Assembly (NCBI GenBank): GCA_030141585.1
Contig: JAQIFP010000007.1
Coordinates: forward strand, 119,065 to 183,064
Length of the DNA stretch: 64,000 bases
Origin: Ophryocystis elektroscirrha
Taxonomy: Eukaryota > Apicomplexa > Conoidasida > Neogregarinorida > Ophryocystidae
Direction of reading: 5' to 3'
In this document: in pieces, positions 36,500-48,382 of the stretch
Layout: every line of letters begins with the position of its first letter
How positions within the stretch are numbered: position 1 is the first letter of the stretch
Notes under the pieces: generated by a model
Databases searched by the model: none
What the model was told of the DNA's origin: nothing
The model's input: only the letters and a program-made list of their open reading frames with translations
Position numbers and translations under genes: made by a program

Positions 36500-36959
36500 A
36501 AATATTGTATCAACGTACCTTAGAAAACAATTAGCTTTTTAAATGTTTCCATTTCAAAAATGATTCGTTATTGTATGAAAAAGTCTTGTATAAGAAGATT
36601 TTTGTGAGAAAAAGTTTTTAATCTCATACTCTATATTTTTTATTACTATGGAAAGTGAAAATTATTATAAGGAAACACTTATCAATAGAGATTTTTTATC
36701 TATAGAAATATATAAAGCTATCAAGTACTAAAATCTGTTATAATAATAAACAAGATGTATCCATTGCTTACTGCCTCAATTAAATTATGGATTTATATAT
36801 CTTTTTTTGCGATATAATAAATTTAATTTGTCTAAAGTAATGTCTGATTGTAAGTTACTTGAGATTCCGACAGACCCTTAAATTATTGTTCGTGAGATCT
36901 GATAAGCTATCGCTTCTCAAAGACTGCGAATTAATAAATAGTATTTTCTTGTTAGTTAT
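36500..36959 (+). other. Stretch without a confirmed gene
   Basis: Between the TPR gene and the first supported SNF2 exon. An ATG at about 36650 opens a short protein-like frame ('MESENYYKETLINRDFLS') ending at a possible GTACT donor, and 36885-36940 reads 'KLSLLKDCELIN' in one frame. These may be 5' exons of the SNF2 gene, but I could not join them in frame. Confidence 0.35.
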
Positions 36960-39664
36960 ATGAAAATTTTAGTATATGACTATTTCGCTCTTAATAATAA
37001 TCTAAAACTTGAACTTGTTCCCAAAAAAATATCAGCTGAGTTAAGATTTAAAAGTGAAAGTAGTAAGTAAAATAACTGATTGTAAGTTGTTAGCTGTTCA
37101 GGATCTTGCTCAAAAATACTTCAAGAATCCAGAACGAAAAGTAAAATTATTGGAGAATGTTAAGATTAATTTTCCGGAAGTAAGTATGAAGTTTATCATG
37201 TGTGATAGGAGACAATGACTCATTCATTTTCAATAAATTCTAAGTATAAAGATCCTTTAAATGCATACAGAAATAAAGACGATGATAAATTAGTTTGTAA
37301 ACATGACAGTAGCCAAAAGCCATGTATCGAATTGTCGGGATTCGTATGGTGTGCAAAGCAATCTTGCTATATAAAAGCTCACAAAATCAATTCAACTTGT
37401 TTAGATTCTGACCTTTACATGCTCCCGGTTGAAACTTATAAGAAACTGTATCTAAAAAATGTTTTCATTATTACTTATAAGATTTCCATATCAAATTTAT
37501 GCTGTATCTTGGATGCACGAATTATTTGTTAGAGACCAAGGGGGAATTTTAGCCGATGAAATGGGCTTGGGTAAAACTGTGCAGGTATGCAATTATTGTT
37601 TCTTGAAAAAAGATCTGTAGACTTGTGCATTTATAAATGGAGCCGTTTATTCTAAATTAGCTCGGCGAGTATTGATTATATGTCCTTTAACTCTAATAAA
37701 TCAATGGATTGATCATATACACAATTGGTGTCCTACATTAGAGATATTTAACGTGCGAGGAAATAAAAAAAAGCGCTGGTAAACCAACGCTTTAAAAAAA
37801 GTGAATTAGTCATATTTTAGACACTTTTTTGCAATGTCAAAAACCATCTCTAATCCTTATTACTTATGAAACTTTACGTCTGTATTTTCAAGATTTACAG
37901 TAGATGAATTTTTAATATATTATTGTCAACTTATTAGAGCCTTAAATCAATTGATGAAAAACGAAATAATTGAATGTGAATGGGACACAGTTATTTTAGA
38001 AGAAGCACATAAAATTAAAGTATTGAATTATAACAAATATTATCTCCGTAGATTCCTACAAGATCAACTTCTCGATGTGTTTTGCAAATTAAATCGAAAT
38101 TTCGTCTCTTACTCACTGGTACTCCCATAAACAATGCAATAACAGATATATGGTCATTGCTACAATTTGCAATGCCTGGGCTATTGGACAAGTTTGAAAA
38201 TTTCAAAGTATCAAAAAATTTTGTAATTTATATTTAGAAACATTTTGCTAATCCCATTAAAATTAATTCTATCATACCGCTCAGTTCTTCTCGTTTTATA
38301 ATAAATGAAACTTTCTTTAGAAAAACCAAACCATTTATATTACGCCGTCTTCTCAAAGTATGCATCATTTTGTATTCAATTTTAAAAAGGACAATCAAAT
38401 AGACATGAGCACAAATTTAAGCGAAGCAATAACAAAGACCGCTAAAACGTTTCCTAGAAAATTTGATGTTGCCTTATTTCTACAACTGAGTGATCTTCAA
38501 ATGAACGTAGAAATTATTCCATTAAATCAAAATAATCAGATTTACGAAAAACTGATAAAAAGTTACTCAACTGAAAAAAAGAATCTCTATTACAATAATG
38601 ATTATACGATGAGAATTATTAGCTACCTAACTAAAATCTGTAAACATCCTGTATTATTATTACCGTTAGCAACTATATTTCATAACATTTTTCTAGTAAA
38701 CATTTTCAGTATTGGGACTCAGAAAGCTTGTCTTCAAAAAAAGTCAATGACGAGGACAACAATTTTAGGGAGCTCGACAAAATAGAAAACGTATGTAAAC
38801 AGCTTTTTAACATCATTTCAGTGGGCTAAGTCAATATTTGAAATTGATCAAAATTCAGAAGACGCAATGAGATCTGCATCACAAAAATTGTTATTTTTAT
38901 ATCAGTTACTTCCATTGTGGGAAATGGACAATAATCAGTGTTTGATATTTTCTCAATCACTTCAAATGTAAGATAGATATTCTCAGTCACTAAAATTATT
39001 AGGATCAACCTTATAGTTCAATTAATTTTAAAACCGCTATCAATCAATTATGTCCGCATAGATGGAAGCGTTGATATTCAAGAACGCCAAAAGAGAATTA
39101 GTTTGTTTCAACAAAATAAATCTTATTCTGTAATGCTGATGACAACTAAAGGTATCTTTATTTTTATATGAATGAAAGCACAGTTGGAGGGCAAGGCTTG
39201 AATTTAACTTGTGCGAATCGGGTAGTAATAGTGGATCCTGATTGGACATCAACAGCTGATAATCAAGCAGTATCTAGAGTTTACCGTTTTGGACAAATGG
39301 TTGGTTTAAAACATACCAATAAAAAATTAGAAAGATGTCGTAGTATATCGTTTATTTTTGTCCGGCACAATTGAAGATCATGCCTTTCGCTTACAAGCAA
39401 TCAAACAAAATTTAGCAGAAGTTGCTTTACAAGTTAAAGATCAAAAAAGGTATCAAATATTATAACAACACTTCATACTTTTTTTTCCGTAGCTTTTTCT
39501 CTCAGCGAAATTTGCAAGGAGTCTTCAAATTACAAAGTTATAAAATTTCAGAAACACTGACAATCCTAAATAAAAATGTTGAAGGTCATATGTCGCATTG
39601 CGAAGTAATTATACATAATCAAATAATGATTATAGAGTTTTTTGAAAACGTTACTAAAAGTTGA
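36960..39664 (+). CDS. SNF2-family ATPase, ERCC6/CSB-like
   Basis: DNA-dependent ATPase of the Swi2/Snf2 superfamily with about 15 short exons. The start (ATG 36960, '[19 protein letters not shown]') is provisional. Helicase motifs after joining: '[12 protein letters not shown]' then '[15 protein letters not shown]' (I), '[13 protein letters not shown]' (Ia), '[10 protein letters not shown]' (II), '[20 protein letters not shown]' (III) with '[10 protein letters not shown]', '[12 protein letters not shown]', '[19 protein letters not shown]' (IV), '[18 protein letters not shown]' (V) and '[19 protein letters not shown]' (VI). '[14 protein letters not shown]' downstream is like the ERCC6/ERCC6L segment after the core. 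Motif II has Glu where Asp is usual. The SNF2 family is certain; the CSB-like subgroup and a role in transcription-coupled repair are inference. Confidence 0.85.
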
Positions 39665-39859
39665 TATAAAACAGAAGCAACTATTTGAGAAATTTTCTGT
39701 GGCTATTAGGTGATTTTACTTTTAAAGTTTATTAATCATTAGTGATATGGATTACATTTTCAATAAATCATACTGACGCAATAAGTATGATATCACTCAT
39801 ATATCTACTTCATTAATATAGAAAAAAATTCTTTTTTATTAAGACATCAGGTTTTGTAT

Positions 39860-40561
39860 ATGAGTAAACACACAGAAGATCAAAACACTGAAAAAAAATT
39901 AATTAAACTAAAAATAATTGACCAACTTTCTGTTTTATACGAAAAAAATCGATATTCCACTGATGAGTTCATTCTTTACAGTGGGAAAAAAAAAGTATCC
40001 ACGAATACTGTATTAAGGGGTATTCGTAAAATAGTGATGACTGGGCCTGTAAAGACTTCAATTACAATATTATTTTAGGTCTTAATCCAGTCAGGAACAA
40101 CACTTCGAGCTGATCTTTCATGTATCATATTAGGGTGTTACGTGTGCATAGGAATAAATACTCTTATAGTACCTCCTATGTACACTCCAAACAACGATTC
40201 GTAATCTAGCAAAAAACGGTGTGACTTGATTTCAGTGAGTCTAAATATATTCCAATGACTATTGGCGATTCATCTGTAATTGGAAAAAATTGTATCATTT
40301 CCTCTGCATTCATTGGGAAAGGGGTCACAATAGACGACAACTGTATCATAGGACCGCGCTGCGTTTTAAAAGATTTTTGCACCATTTTTGCTGGTCTCAA
40401 TAAATCTATAAAAATGTTTTTTAGGTAGTGTTTTGCCACCGGACACAGTAGTGCCTTCATTTGTTGCATTTTCGGGGTCTCCAGCAACATTTGTTGAACG
40501 TTTGCCAGAGTCTTGTTTAATCTCTAAAATTGTAAATCTCAGAAAAATTAAAAAAATTTGA
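39860..40561 (+). CDS. DCTN5: Dynactin subunit 5 (p25)
   Basis: Pointed-end subunit of dynactin, the dynein cofactor; a left-handed beta-helix of hexapeptide repeats. Four exons joined by introns of about 30-36 bp. The first exon has 'FILYSGKKKVSTNTVLRG' (human p25: 'TASGNKVSRQSVLCG'). Then come 'TTLRADLSC', 'NTLIVPPMY', 'YIPMTIGDSSVIGKNCII', 'GKGVTIDDNCIIGPRCVLK' with 'DFCTIF', and finally 'GSVLPPDTVVPSFVAFSGSP', all at the expected positions. TGA at 40559-40561. ATG 39860 is chosen as the first ATG of the frame. Length is close to the usual 180-190 residues. No partner p27 is seen in the window. Confidence 0.92.
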
Positions 40562-40715
40562 TAGAAATTAGCCAAGCAAACATATGACTCAGTAGTTGCA
40601 TATGATTCAAATTCATCGTTTTGACCTTTATTTTTGTATTTAACATATATTGCCAAATTATGAAAAAATTGTTTCAATAAAGTAGAATAATTATTAACAA
40701 CCGTAGTTCAGTACT

Positions 40716-41205
40716 TTAAAACTTTTTCAAGTCAATAACACGTTCGGAAGTCTCCATAAGGTTTGTTAAAGTTTTTGCTTCATTTTGTAGCTAATTACAT
40801 CATTATTAATTTAAATAGTATCGACAAACCTCCGAGACTATTGAATTCTCCGTCTCGTCCACAGAATTTGAGATATTTTTAAATGAATCTGTTTCCATGA
40901 GTTGCGCTGCATTATTGCGGGCTTTCTCTAAAGCTATTTTTGTGATTTTTAAAGTGTCAAGAGCTTCATCACTGAGCTCTTCTGTTTTTTTTTTTTGGGT
41001 TTTATCCAAGTCCTGAAATTATTTTTACTAGCTTATAAAAAATCTAACAAGATTTTGTAACATCTCAATGATTTTTTGATGCTCTTTTAATCTGAACTCA
41101 AACTCATTCATTAATCGAGATAAAACCTGAATAAATATAATCAAAACATATTTAAACTTTGTGTTTCACTCGAATTTGCACTAATAAGTTGGATTGCTCA
41201 CTCAT
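40716..41205 (-). CDS. Small coiled-coil orphan protein
   Basis: Four minus-strand exons from ATG 41205 ('MSEQSNLLVQIR') join through introns of about 36-45 bp to TAA 40716-40718. The product is about 120-125 residues and nearly all amphipathic helix: 'VLSRLMNEFEFRLKEHQKII', 'LSDEALDTLKITKIALEKAR', 'VDETENSIVSELQNEAKTL'. The tail is 'LMETSERVIDLKKF'. This is the layout of a small coiled-coil adaptor or a SNARE-like helix, but no membrane span follows and I cannot assign a family. It is convergent with DCTN5 and 95 bp from the start of the divergent TIP41 gene. Confidence 0.6.
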
Positions 41206-41300
41206 TATATGGTAGGACCTGGATAATATACTGGGTCTAACATTTTCAACAAAGTATATTATAATTTCAAATAAATTTTGCTTATAAAAGATAATTTAAT

Positions 41301-42398
41301 ATGAGCAAGATGCCACAGAAAAGTCAATTTCAATATCGAAATTGGGTTTTTGAATGCCAGAAAGGAGATATTTGCAGTTTAAGCAGACTTGAAAAGTTTA
41401 AAAAGTAAAAATAGATTTTTTATGGAAAATTTGTGTCAGCATTATGCACTATTCTTCGGTTGTGGATCGTGTTCCAGATGCCTTTTTTGTAGATAACTAT
41501 TTACAAGTTAGGTATAAACCAGAAATATCAGCAGAATCTCGAGAACTCAATATAAACTTCAATTCGATAGATGCTATTAACGGATCTATGTAATATAGTT
41601 AATACAATATATTAACCTACAGATTAGAAGAAAATGTTCAGCTTCATCCTAATCATTATATACAGAAAGTACTTCATTTTCAGTTATAGTTGACTAGTTT
41701 AGTTTATTCCACCATCTCCAGAAGTCTCGGGTGCTGAAAATTGGCGTAGATATTGCTTGTATTAAAGTTAAGGAAAAAAAATTTTAGGTCAAACTCTCAA
41801 TCGGTTGCAATTATAAAACCAAACTATAACTGGACAGCACTTTCTCGTTATTGGGGAACATTATCTGAAAGTTGTAACGTTGTAACCATGGAATATTTGA
41901 CAAGTATACTCCCATTAGAATTATTGAACAATAAAGAAGATGATATATTATGGTTTGAGCACGTAATTTCTTTCTCGCTGTCTGCATATTGCAGTGTGAC
42001 ATATTTTTTGACGATTTAGCTGATTGTGGGATAAATCGAACTGAAGTTAGAATAGTAAATACCTAAAATTCGCTATTAAAATGAATAGAGAGTTATGCCA
42101 AAATTTTGGTTTCTTCTCTATACACAGAAGGTTCGAGTAGATAAAGTCATGCTGTGTGAATTATCCGTGAGATTATTTCATGAATTTGAAACTTCCTACA
42201 TTTTGAGAGAGTTTAAATTCAAATCTTTAGAACAACATGATAAGGTTTCTTGAATTAACATAATTAATACATGTTAGGAATGCAGCAAAGACACTGAAAG
42301 TGATTTTGATAAAAATGAGGTAAATGTTGATTTTTCCGTCAAAATTATAGGATTACACAAAATTTTTATATACTCAAAAACTTATTTTTCAAAATTAA
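41301..42398 (+). CDS. TIP41: TIP41-like protein (TIPRL), PP2A regulator
   Basis: TIP41/TIPRL binds catalytic subunits of PP2A-type phosphatases and acts in TOR-linked signalling. Multi-exon gene from ATG 41301 ('MSKMPQKSQFQYRNWVFECQ'). Family blocks in order: 'RNWVFECQKGDICS', 'VPDAFFVDNYLQVRYKP' and 'ELNINFNSIDAI' (family: 'PEMIFGdN.l...h...I.FNalDAL'), 'IKPNYNWTALSRYWGTLSES' (family 'DWTyTt.YkGtl'), 'ILWFEHVISF', 'LADCGINRTEVRI' (family 'LaDNGis...vkiRVM') and 'RVDKVMLCELSVRLFHEFE'. The terminal exon ends in TAA at 42396-42398, seven bases before the stop of MRD1 on the other strand. Divergent in places, but the order of blocks is diagnostic. Confidence 0.85.
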
Positions 42399-42405
42399 AT
42401 TCAAC

Positions 42406-44666
42406 TTAATTTTCAGCGAATTCAATAACCTAATGAAATTGTCACAATTAATGATAGAACTTATTTTTTATGCTTTATTGAAAAAATCATATAAACATAC
42501 CAGTTTACGTCCATAAAGATGTGTGTGCTGAAGTTTATGATAAGCTTGGTAAGCTTCGGAAGATGTTGAATACTGAATGAAAGCAAAACCGCGAATGCTT
42601 GAATGAATATTTTTTGGAAGTCTAATTGCAGAAACATTTCCATAAACCTGCTTAATAGTTTATTTGATAATAAATTTACATTAAACAGTTGCATCAAATC
42701 TTTTTTTGTTACTTGGAAAGCCAAATTTCTAACAATTAATTTCTTGCTATGACTTTCGTCACTGCCTTTTACGTCGCACAATTTCAGCAATTCTTCTTCG
42801 TTATTGCAGATAACTATATTTTTTGTTTCATCCATTGAATAATTCTGCAAACATACTTATAAATCCTGCTTTTACCGTTTGAATTAGTTCTAATGCATGT
42901 TTAGCTGCCTCTTGTGAATTAAATATCAAAATAGTACATCTAATCGAAATATATATTCACTGCTAGTCAAAATAATTACTCAGAGTTTGAATCTAAGAAA
43001 GTAGACGATTCCAACTGAAATTAAATTCTTTTATTATAATTTCAATTTATTACTTTTACAAAGCCAGGCATTCTTTTAAAGAAGATGGTATCAATTTTGA
43101 TAATAACATAATCAGGTATAACAACGTAACTTAATTTATCAGCTTTAACAAATTCTTCAGATTCGTTTATAACTGTTTCAGAATTTATGGTATCATTTTC
43201 TTCTATTTCTGACTCTGTGAGCTTTTGTGTTTCTGGTGCCCATTCAAGAAATAAGGGAAGATTACTGAAAGCGTAAACAAAATTTAATAATAGTACTTGA
43301 GCTTCGTATATGCGGTAAAATAAAATGCTTTTCTTGCGTCTTTTGGGTTTAAGTATTCAACAATTGCTATGGTTTTTGTGGGTGAAATAGACATTTTAAC
43401 TAAATACTAGTTTCATAGTTTTAAATCTACCTAATGGTCCATATTTTTCAAATAAAGATTTCAAATTATCTTCTCTATCAAGCAATAAAAATACAAATCA
43501 GATTAATTACGAAACGGATTGATGCAAATGTTTTACAATTATGCAAGTTTTAGACCGGGGGATTTCCGTACTAGATATACTCTTAGCTGACAATGGATTA
43601 GAACCTATACATTCCTTACAAGAATAATATAACTATACCTTCGCGGATAAAATATTCTAATGAAATTCCGTGTTCTTTCAACCATGACTTTGTCAATTGA
43701 ATGACTTTTGTTTCAGTTTCTGCAATAGTAGCTGCTAAACTTTTTTCCGTATCATTATTAAGTATATCGGATTTTTCTGTAGAAAATAAATTTGAATATG
43801 CATCGACTGCGGTATTTCCCGAAACGTATAATAAATTCCAGGTCTTTGAATTGTTCGCTTGCTAAGTCAAATTATATAGCAAAAATTTAAATACCTTTTT
43901 CGCCTTTTTGAGTTTAACTAGTTTAAAATTGGTAGATTCTATTTTGCTCTTTGATGAAGCATTTTCCAAATTGAAAGGGTCTGGGACTAAAAACTTACTC
44001 CTCAACAGCCTTCCTTGGAATATAGTATTATTTATTTTATTGTGAGAAAAAGTTGCATCTTCCAAATTTTTATACGTTACTATAGCTCTGCCAAAACTAG
44101 TTAAAGTTGTCTAGAAATTAATAGGTTAGATCTAAAATTACTTTCGACTGACAAACTCGAACTCGTAAAGGCTTGCATATTGAATTAAAAAAATTTGTTA
44201 ATTCATCTTGTTTCGTAACATATGGAAAATTCAAAACTAACAAAGTCTTAGAATTGTATTCGTCATTTATAAGGCTTTCGTTATTAGAACTACTGCATGA
44301 GGTAACTGAAGCTTTTTGCAACGCATCAGAATCATTGTTGATGTGCCTGTGTCTAATCCTGTGAGCAGAGCTTCCTTCTGTGTATTTGCTCCATGGTCGT
44401 GGTAAATTTGGTGATTGTGGATTTAAGGCGTAGGAAACTGTAACAAATGAAGCATTTAAATATGTTTTATCAAAAGAGGATATTAATTCAGAAGCTTCTT
44501 TCTCAGTAAGAACTCCTATATAAGCAAACTGACGTGATTTCCCGGCAGACGTTCTTGGAATTCTAATATCAGTCAAACTCACAGAAATTCTTTCTTTTAT
44601 CATTTTGGATAAGGATTTTTCATCTAAATATTTTGGTATATTTTGAAATATCACTCTTGTTGACAT
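42406..44666 (-). CDS. MRD1: MRD1/RBM19 multi-RRM ribosome-biogenesis factor
   Basis: Multi-RRM protein that organises pre-rRNA folding in the small-subunit processome. ATG at 44666 starts 'MSTRVIFQNIPKYLDEKSLS', RRM1 of the family, followed by 'RQFAYIGVLTEKEASELI' and 'SPNLPRPWSKYTEGSS', the Mrd1/RBM19 'K.RAWSK' segment. Further RRMs start 'SKTLLVLNFPYVTKQDELTN' and, near the C-terminus, 'KKLIVRNLAFQVTKKDLMQL' with 'IRGFAFIQYSTSSEAYQAY'. The final exon, reached by skipping a 70-bp intron, gives 'GRKLVIEFAEN', matching RBM19 'GRRLVLEWA'. TAA at 42406-42408. About a dozen exons. Starts 138 bp from UTP17 on the opposite strand. Confidence 0.9.
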
Positions 44667-44804
44667 AAAGACTATAAAGCTAAAATAATATAAATTACGT
44701 AAAACAGTAATAATGCGGCTGTGACTAAATATTTCGTGTATATATAGATATTCCAGTTTTGTATATATATATAGGAAGATAATAATGTGATAAAGTAGAA
44801 AGCA
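44667..44804. promoter_or_regulatory. Shared head-to-head promoter region (MRD1/UTP17)
   Basis: Only 138 bp separate the start codons of two divergently transcribed SSU-processome genes. The region is AT-rich with TA-rich runs ('tatatatata' around 44765). Co-regulation is an inference from spacing and shared pathway; no defined operator seen. Confidence 0.5.
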
Positions 44805-47688
44805 ATGGATGAAAATAATTTTAACCATATAGGAGGTTGTGTTAAGTACAATTTTATACCTTCTGTGAAAGGCAACTACCTATTTGTCCCTAATAGTGAA
44901 TGTATTACAGTCATTAATCCGTTTGAAGAAGTAGTGATCAAAAGTAAAATTCAAAATCAAAACTGTTTGAAGTTTATAATACCATTATATCAAGAACTTG
45001 ACAAAGAATATATTGTTACAGTAGATTCTTCAGAAAAAATATCTCTTTCTTCCTTAGATGTAAATAATAAATTTGACTTCAAAGAAGTTTTTGCCATAGA
45101 ATCAGATTTCCTTAAAACAAAATTGCAAAATTATAATCTATACAATCAGATTCAAAAGACTGAAATAATAAATTTATATGCTTTTTTTGACAAAGTATCC
45201 AATTTAGTGAAAATTATAATACTGCTTCAAGTAAAAATCAAAATTGATAATTCAAATAAAACTTTTTGGCTTTTCGTGGAAATAAATGTAGAAAATTTTT
45301 CAACCTTCGATACTACTATTCTATTTGCTATAGATGTATCCAAAAGTTCTCCCACATCTGAAACTGCTAGAAATGCAAATGTAGTTTTCAGTAAATTTGG
45401 TAATAATTTTTACAAAGCCTATAAATTTATTTCAGGTGATAAAATAGCTTGTATTAAAGATCAAACTCTGTATTTCTGGTCAAAGTTTAATTTCCTTTTA
45501 GTCCTAGAAAGTAAAGAATGGTTTTCTTCTTTATGCATGAATCCACTTGACAGTTATTCAATTGTTACTGGTTGTGATTCGGGCAAAATTTTTTGGTGGA
45601 ATTTAAATGTTTTGCAGGAAACTCGTATGGAAACCAAAGTCCATTTTGAACTCAGTTCAGAGAGCACTACAACTGGAATTTTGATAAATAGTGAAATTTG
45701 CAACTCAGCTTCATTAAACTTGTTAAATCTTGAAAAAATTCAGCCATATAAAGATATGGGCGTCTCAGTTGAATTGACGAATACGATTCATCATTGGCAC
45801 GCTCATCAAGTCACAGCTTTGCAATTCACGAGAAATGGTATGGAATTAATCTCGGGAGGATTTGAAGGAGTACTTGTTTTTTGGAATACAGCGCTTGCAG
45901 AAAAAAGATTTTTACCCAGAATTAAATCACCTATCTCTCATATAACAATAGTGAATTCTGAAAGTCGTGACTTAGTAGCCATTGGTTTACAAAATAATTC
46001 TATTAGCTTTGCTGATGTCAGTAATTTGTTGTTTAAATACGTCTATCAAAGCATAATTTGCCCTTTATCATTAATAGAAATACCTGTATTCGAACGAGAT
46101 CGGAAAAACGAAAACTTTTTAGATAAAAAAAAAAAGTTGCTTTTAAATTTATTTCCAATTGATGAAAGATTTTTGTTAATAACGGGAGCAGATTCCACAA
46201 AAAAAGGCATTGGGTCAAATGTATACTTACAATTATACGACGTCCTTGAAGATAAAAATAAATCAATATTTTGTGTAAACCCACAGCATTATATTCTCCG
46301 CGATAGAGCTCAAAAATATCAATGGACAATTCAAAAAGTAACGCATTGATGTAAAAGTTATTATTAGGTTGCATTTTGCAATAAATTTGAGTTCATGTGT
46401 ACCATTGAATATCGCCAGCAATTTGAGGTAAATGTTTAAAAAATAACAAAATGATAGAGTTTTGTTGATACAATAATTTCTGAAAATAAGTCAAACTATG
46501 ATGTTTGGACATTGTCAAATCAAAATCGTCATTATATTGTTAAATTTTGGGATATTTCTAAAGTTAAGGAAAGTGCTAAAATTGAAATAATTAATGAAAT
46601 TGATTTTCCTCATTATGATGACATTACAAGTTTACATCATCTATATACAGGAGAGGTTTGAGAATAATAAAAATTGTTAATTGAGTTTAGGAATGTACAA
46701 ATGCTTTTATCACTACATCATTAGATTCAACTTTTAAATTATGGGTTCAACAAACAACGAGTTGTTTTAAGAATTTCTATTTGAGTTCAACAAATTCATA
46801 CAAAAATCTGCCATGTTTAAATAGTTGTTTATCTTACGATAAATCGGTACTTATGGTACTTCATTATCAAAATATATCACTTTGGAAATTACCCGAAACA
46901 TACCAAAACCACTATGAAACTGTCTCTTTCATTAACTATATATCCATACCCATAGGCTTGGATATTCATTATAATATCAATTGCAAATTACTGTGGTTAG
47001 ATAATATTTTTAGTGGCACTGAAAACGGTTTTGTTGTAGCATGTACAGCAGGCTCCAAAATTCTTTTATGGCACATTAAAAATAATTGCTCGCAACTGCA
47101 GTGTATTACATCTTTTGGTAAATATTTTTTTATAAAAAATATACTTTTAAGGAAATGAAAAAGATATCGTCATTTTTCTAGAGAATGATTGGGGTTTATC
47201 GTATTTTGTAACGGTTAATCTCAACTCTTCAATAATCAAGTTAAATCGTGTTTTCTTGGACGACGGAGTCTTGAATTGTGAATCTTTGAAGGAAGTAGAT
47301 TATTCAATCAAAATTTGCAAAGACATAATCGGTCTAAGCATGGCAGGAGCCTTGTGTCATTCAAATATATTTATTATTGATGAGTCCCTACAATTGCACT
47401 CAATTTCTATACAAAATGATTTGAATATTGAATCAGATACTATTTCAAAAAATAAAAATGTAAGACTACATAATAAATTAAATATTTTATTTTCAGACAA
47501 AGCTTCCCAAATTGAAGACGTCTTCAAAAGGAGGAAACGAAAATAAAAATTACATCACAAAGATTTCTGGCAATAATCAAAGCTTTTTTGATATTTGGAA
47601 TAACGCAGTTTCCATAAAAAAATCTTTAGTTCAAAATGAAACTTTTTCAAAGGCTAATCTACTTTTTGAAGATTTTGTTAAAAATTAA
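44805..47688 (+). CDS. UTP17: UTP17/WDR75 (t-UTP WD-repeat protein)
   Basis: t-UTP/UTP-A subcomplex protein of the small-subunit processome, coupling rDNA transcription to processing. A first exon of about 510 codons (44805 to about 46338) is followed by several short exons; the last ends in TAA at 47686-47688. WD-repeat segments: 'LDSYSIVTGCDSGKIFWWNL', 'HWHAHQVTALQFTRNGMELI' plus 'SGGFEGVLVFWNT', 'LPRIKSPISHITIV', 'DLVAIGLQNNSISFAD', 'SLDSTFKLWVQQ', 'SVLMVLHYQNISLWKLPE' and 'CTAGSKILLWHI'. The 'W-HAHQVTALQF...SGG.EGVLVFW' and 'LPR..SPI.HI' blocks are characteristic of WDR75. The C-terminal tail is Lys/Asn-rich. Called with good confidence. Confidence 0.85.
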
Positions 47689-47755
47689 AATCTGATCAAT
47701 GTAAGGCATATCATACTATTGAGAATTGCTGTATAAATACACACCGATTCATTTA

Positions 47756-48382
47756 TTAATCATAATACAACTCTCCATATAAATATCTAAGAACAGCTTT
47801 AGACTCAATTGCCTCATTGGGAACCAAACATTCGTACGAACACTGACATTCCTGACAGATGTTAACCTCATGTGAACGTGGTTTCAAACACTGTATGCAT
47901 ATTGCTCGAGAAACAATCTGATCAAAATCGCCATCTTCTTCTAAATCTTGTAGAGCAACTTCAGAATCAAGTATGTTTCCATCAATGATAATTTGGGGTA
48001 CGACTACTGTGTACAATAAATTTAACGATATTCTCGAATCAATAATCAAAATTTATTTTATGACAAAAAACCATTTACAATTACTTACATTCTGAATTAT
48101 CGTTATACAAAATATTTCCTGACTCAGTCCATTTTTGAATTAAAGAATGATCTTCAAGACCTGAAACCATAAAATTTAACCTTAAAATTACCAGCTCCTT
48201 TTGACACATCTTGATTGGCATCGATTGCTATATATGGTACTCCTTTACAATCTAAAAAATTTCGCGCTCTGACTGATTTAAAAAATTTATGGCGTAAAGA
48301 TCCAATGGATGTTTCAATTAAGATAACCTAAGTATATTTTTTTTAGAGATTTATCTACTTCAGCTGTATTTTCATATGACAT
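47756..48382 (-). CDS. Glutaredoxin-like protein with C-terminal zinc motif (GRXCR-like)
   Basis: Exons from ATG 48382 ('MSYENTAE', then a 31-bp intron) join to 'VILIETSIGSLRHKFFKS' and 'VRARNFLDCKGVPYIAIDAN', the beta-alpha-beta start of a glutaredoxin fold. A later exon gives 'LVVPQIIIDGNILDSE', the cis-Pro strand (family 'vPqvFi.G..iGg'), and 'DLEEDGDF'. The end has a cysteine cluster, 'CIQCLKPRSHEVNICQECQC'. This architecture (no CPYC active site, cis-Pro segment, C-terminal CxxC pairs) is that of GRXCR1 and plant 'glutaredoxin domain-containing cysteine-rich' proteins. Redox catalysis is doubtful because the active-site position has no cysteine; scaffold or metal binding is more likely. 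Role unknown. Confidence 0.78.

Noticed and set aside
37215..37532. A separate cysteine-containing gene.
   Set aside because: It joins through an intron directly to the SNF2 motif I exon and is its N-terminal part.
40206..40677. Two overlapping minus-strand frames of about 95-100 residues.
   Set aside because: They overlap the dynactin p25 exons, whose hexapeptide repeats are clearly coding on the plus strand.
44173..44364. Plus-strand frame opposite MRD1.
   Set aside because: Shadow of the MRD1 exon that carries the second RRM; no independent coding signal.
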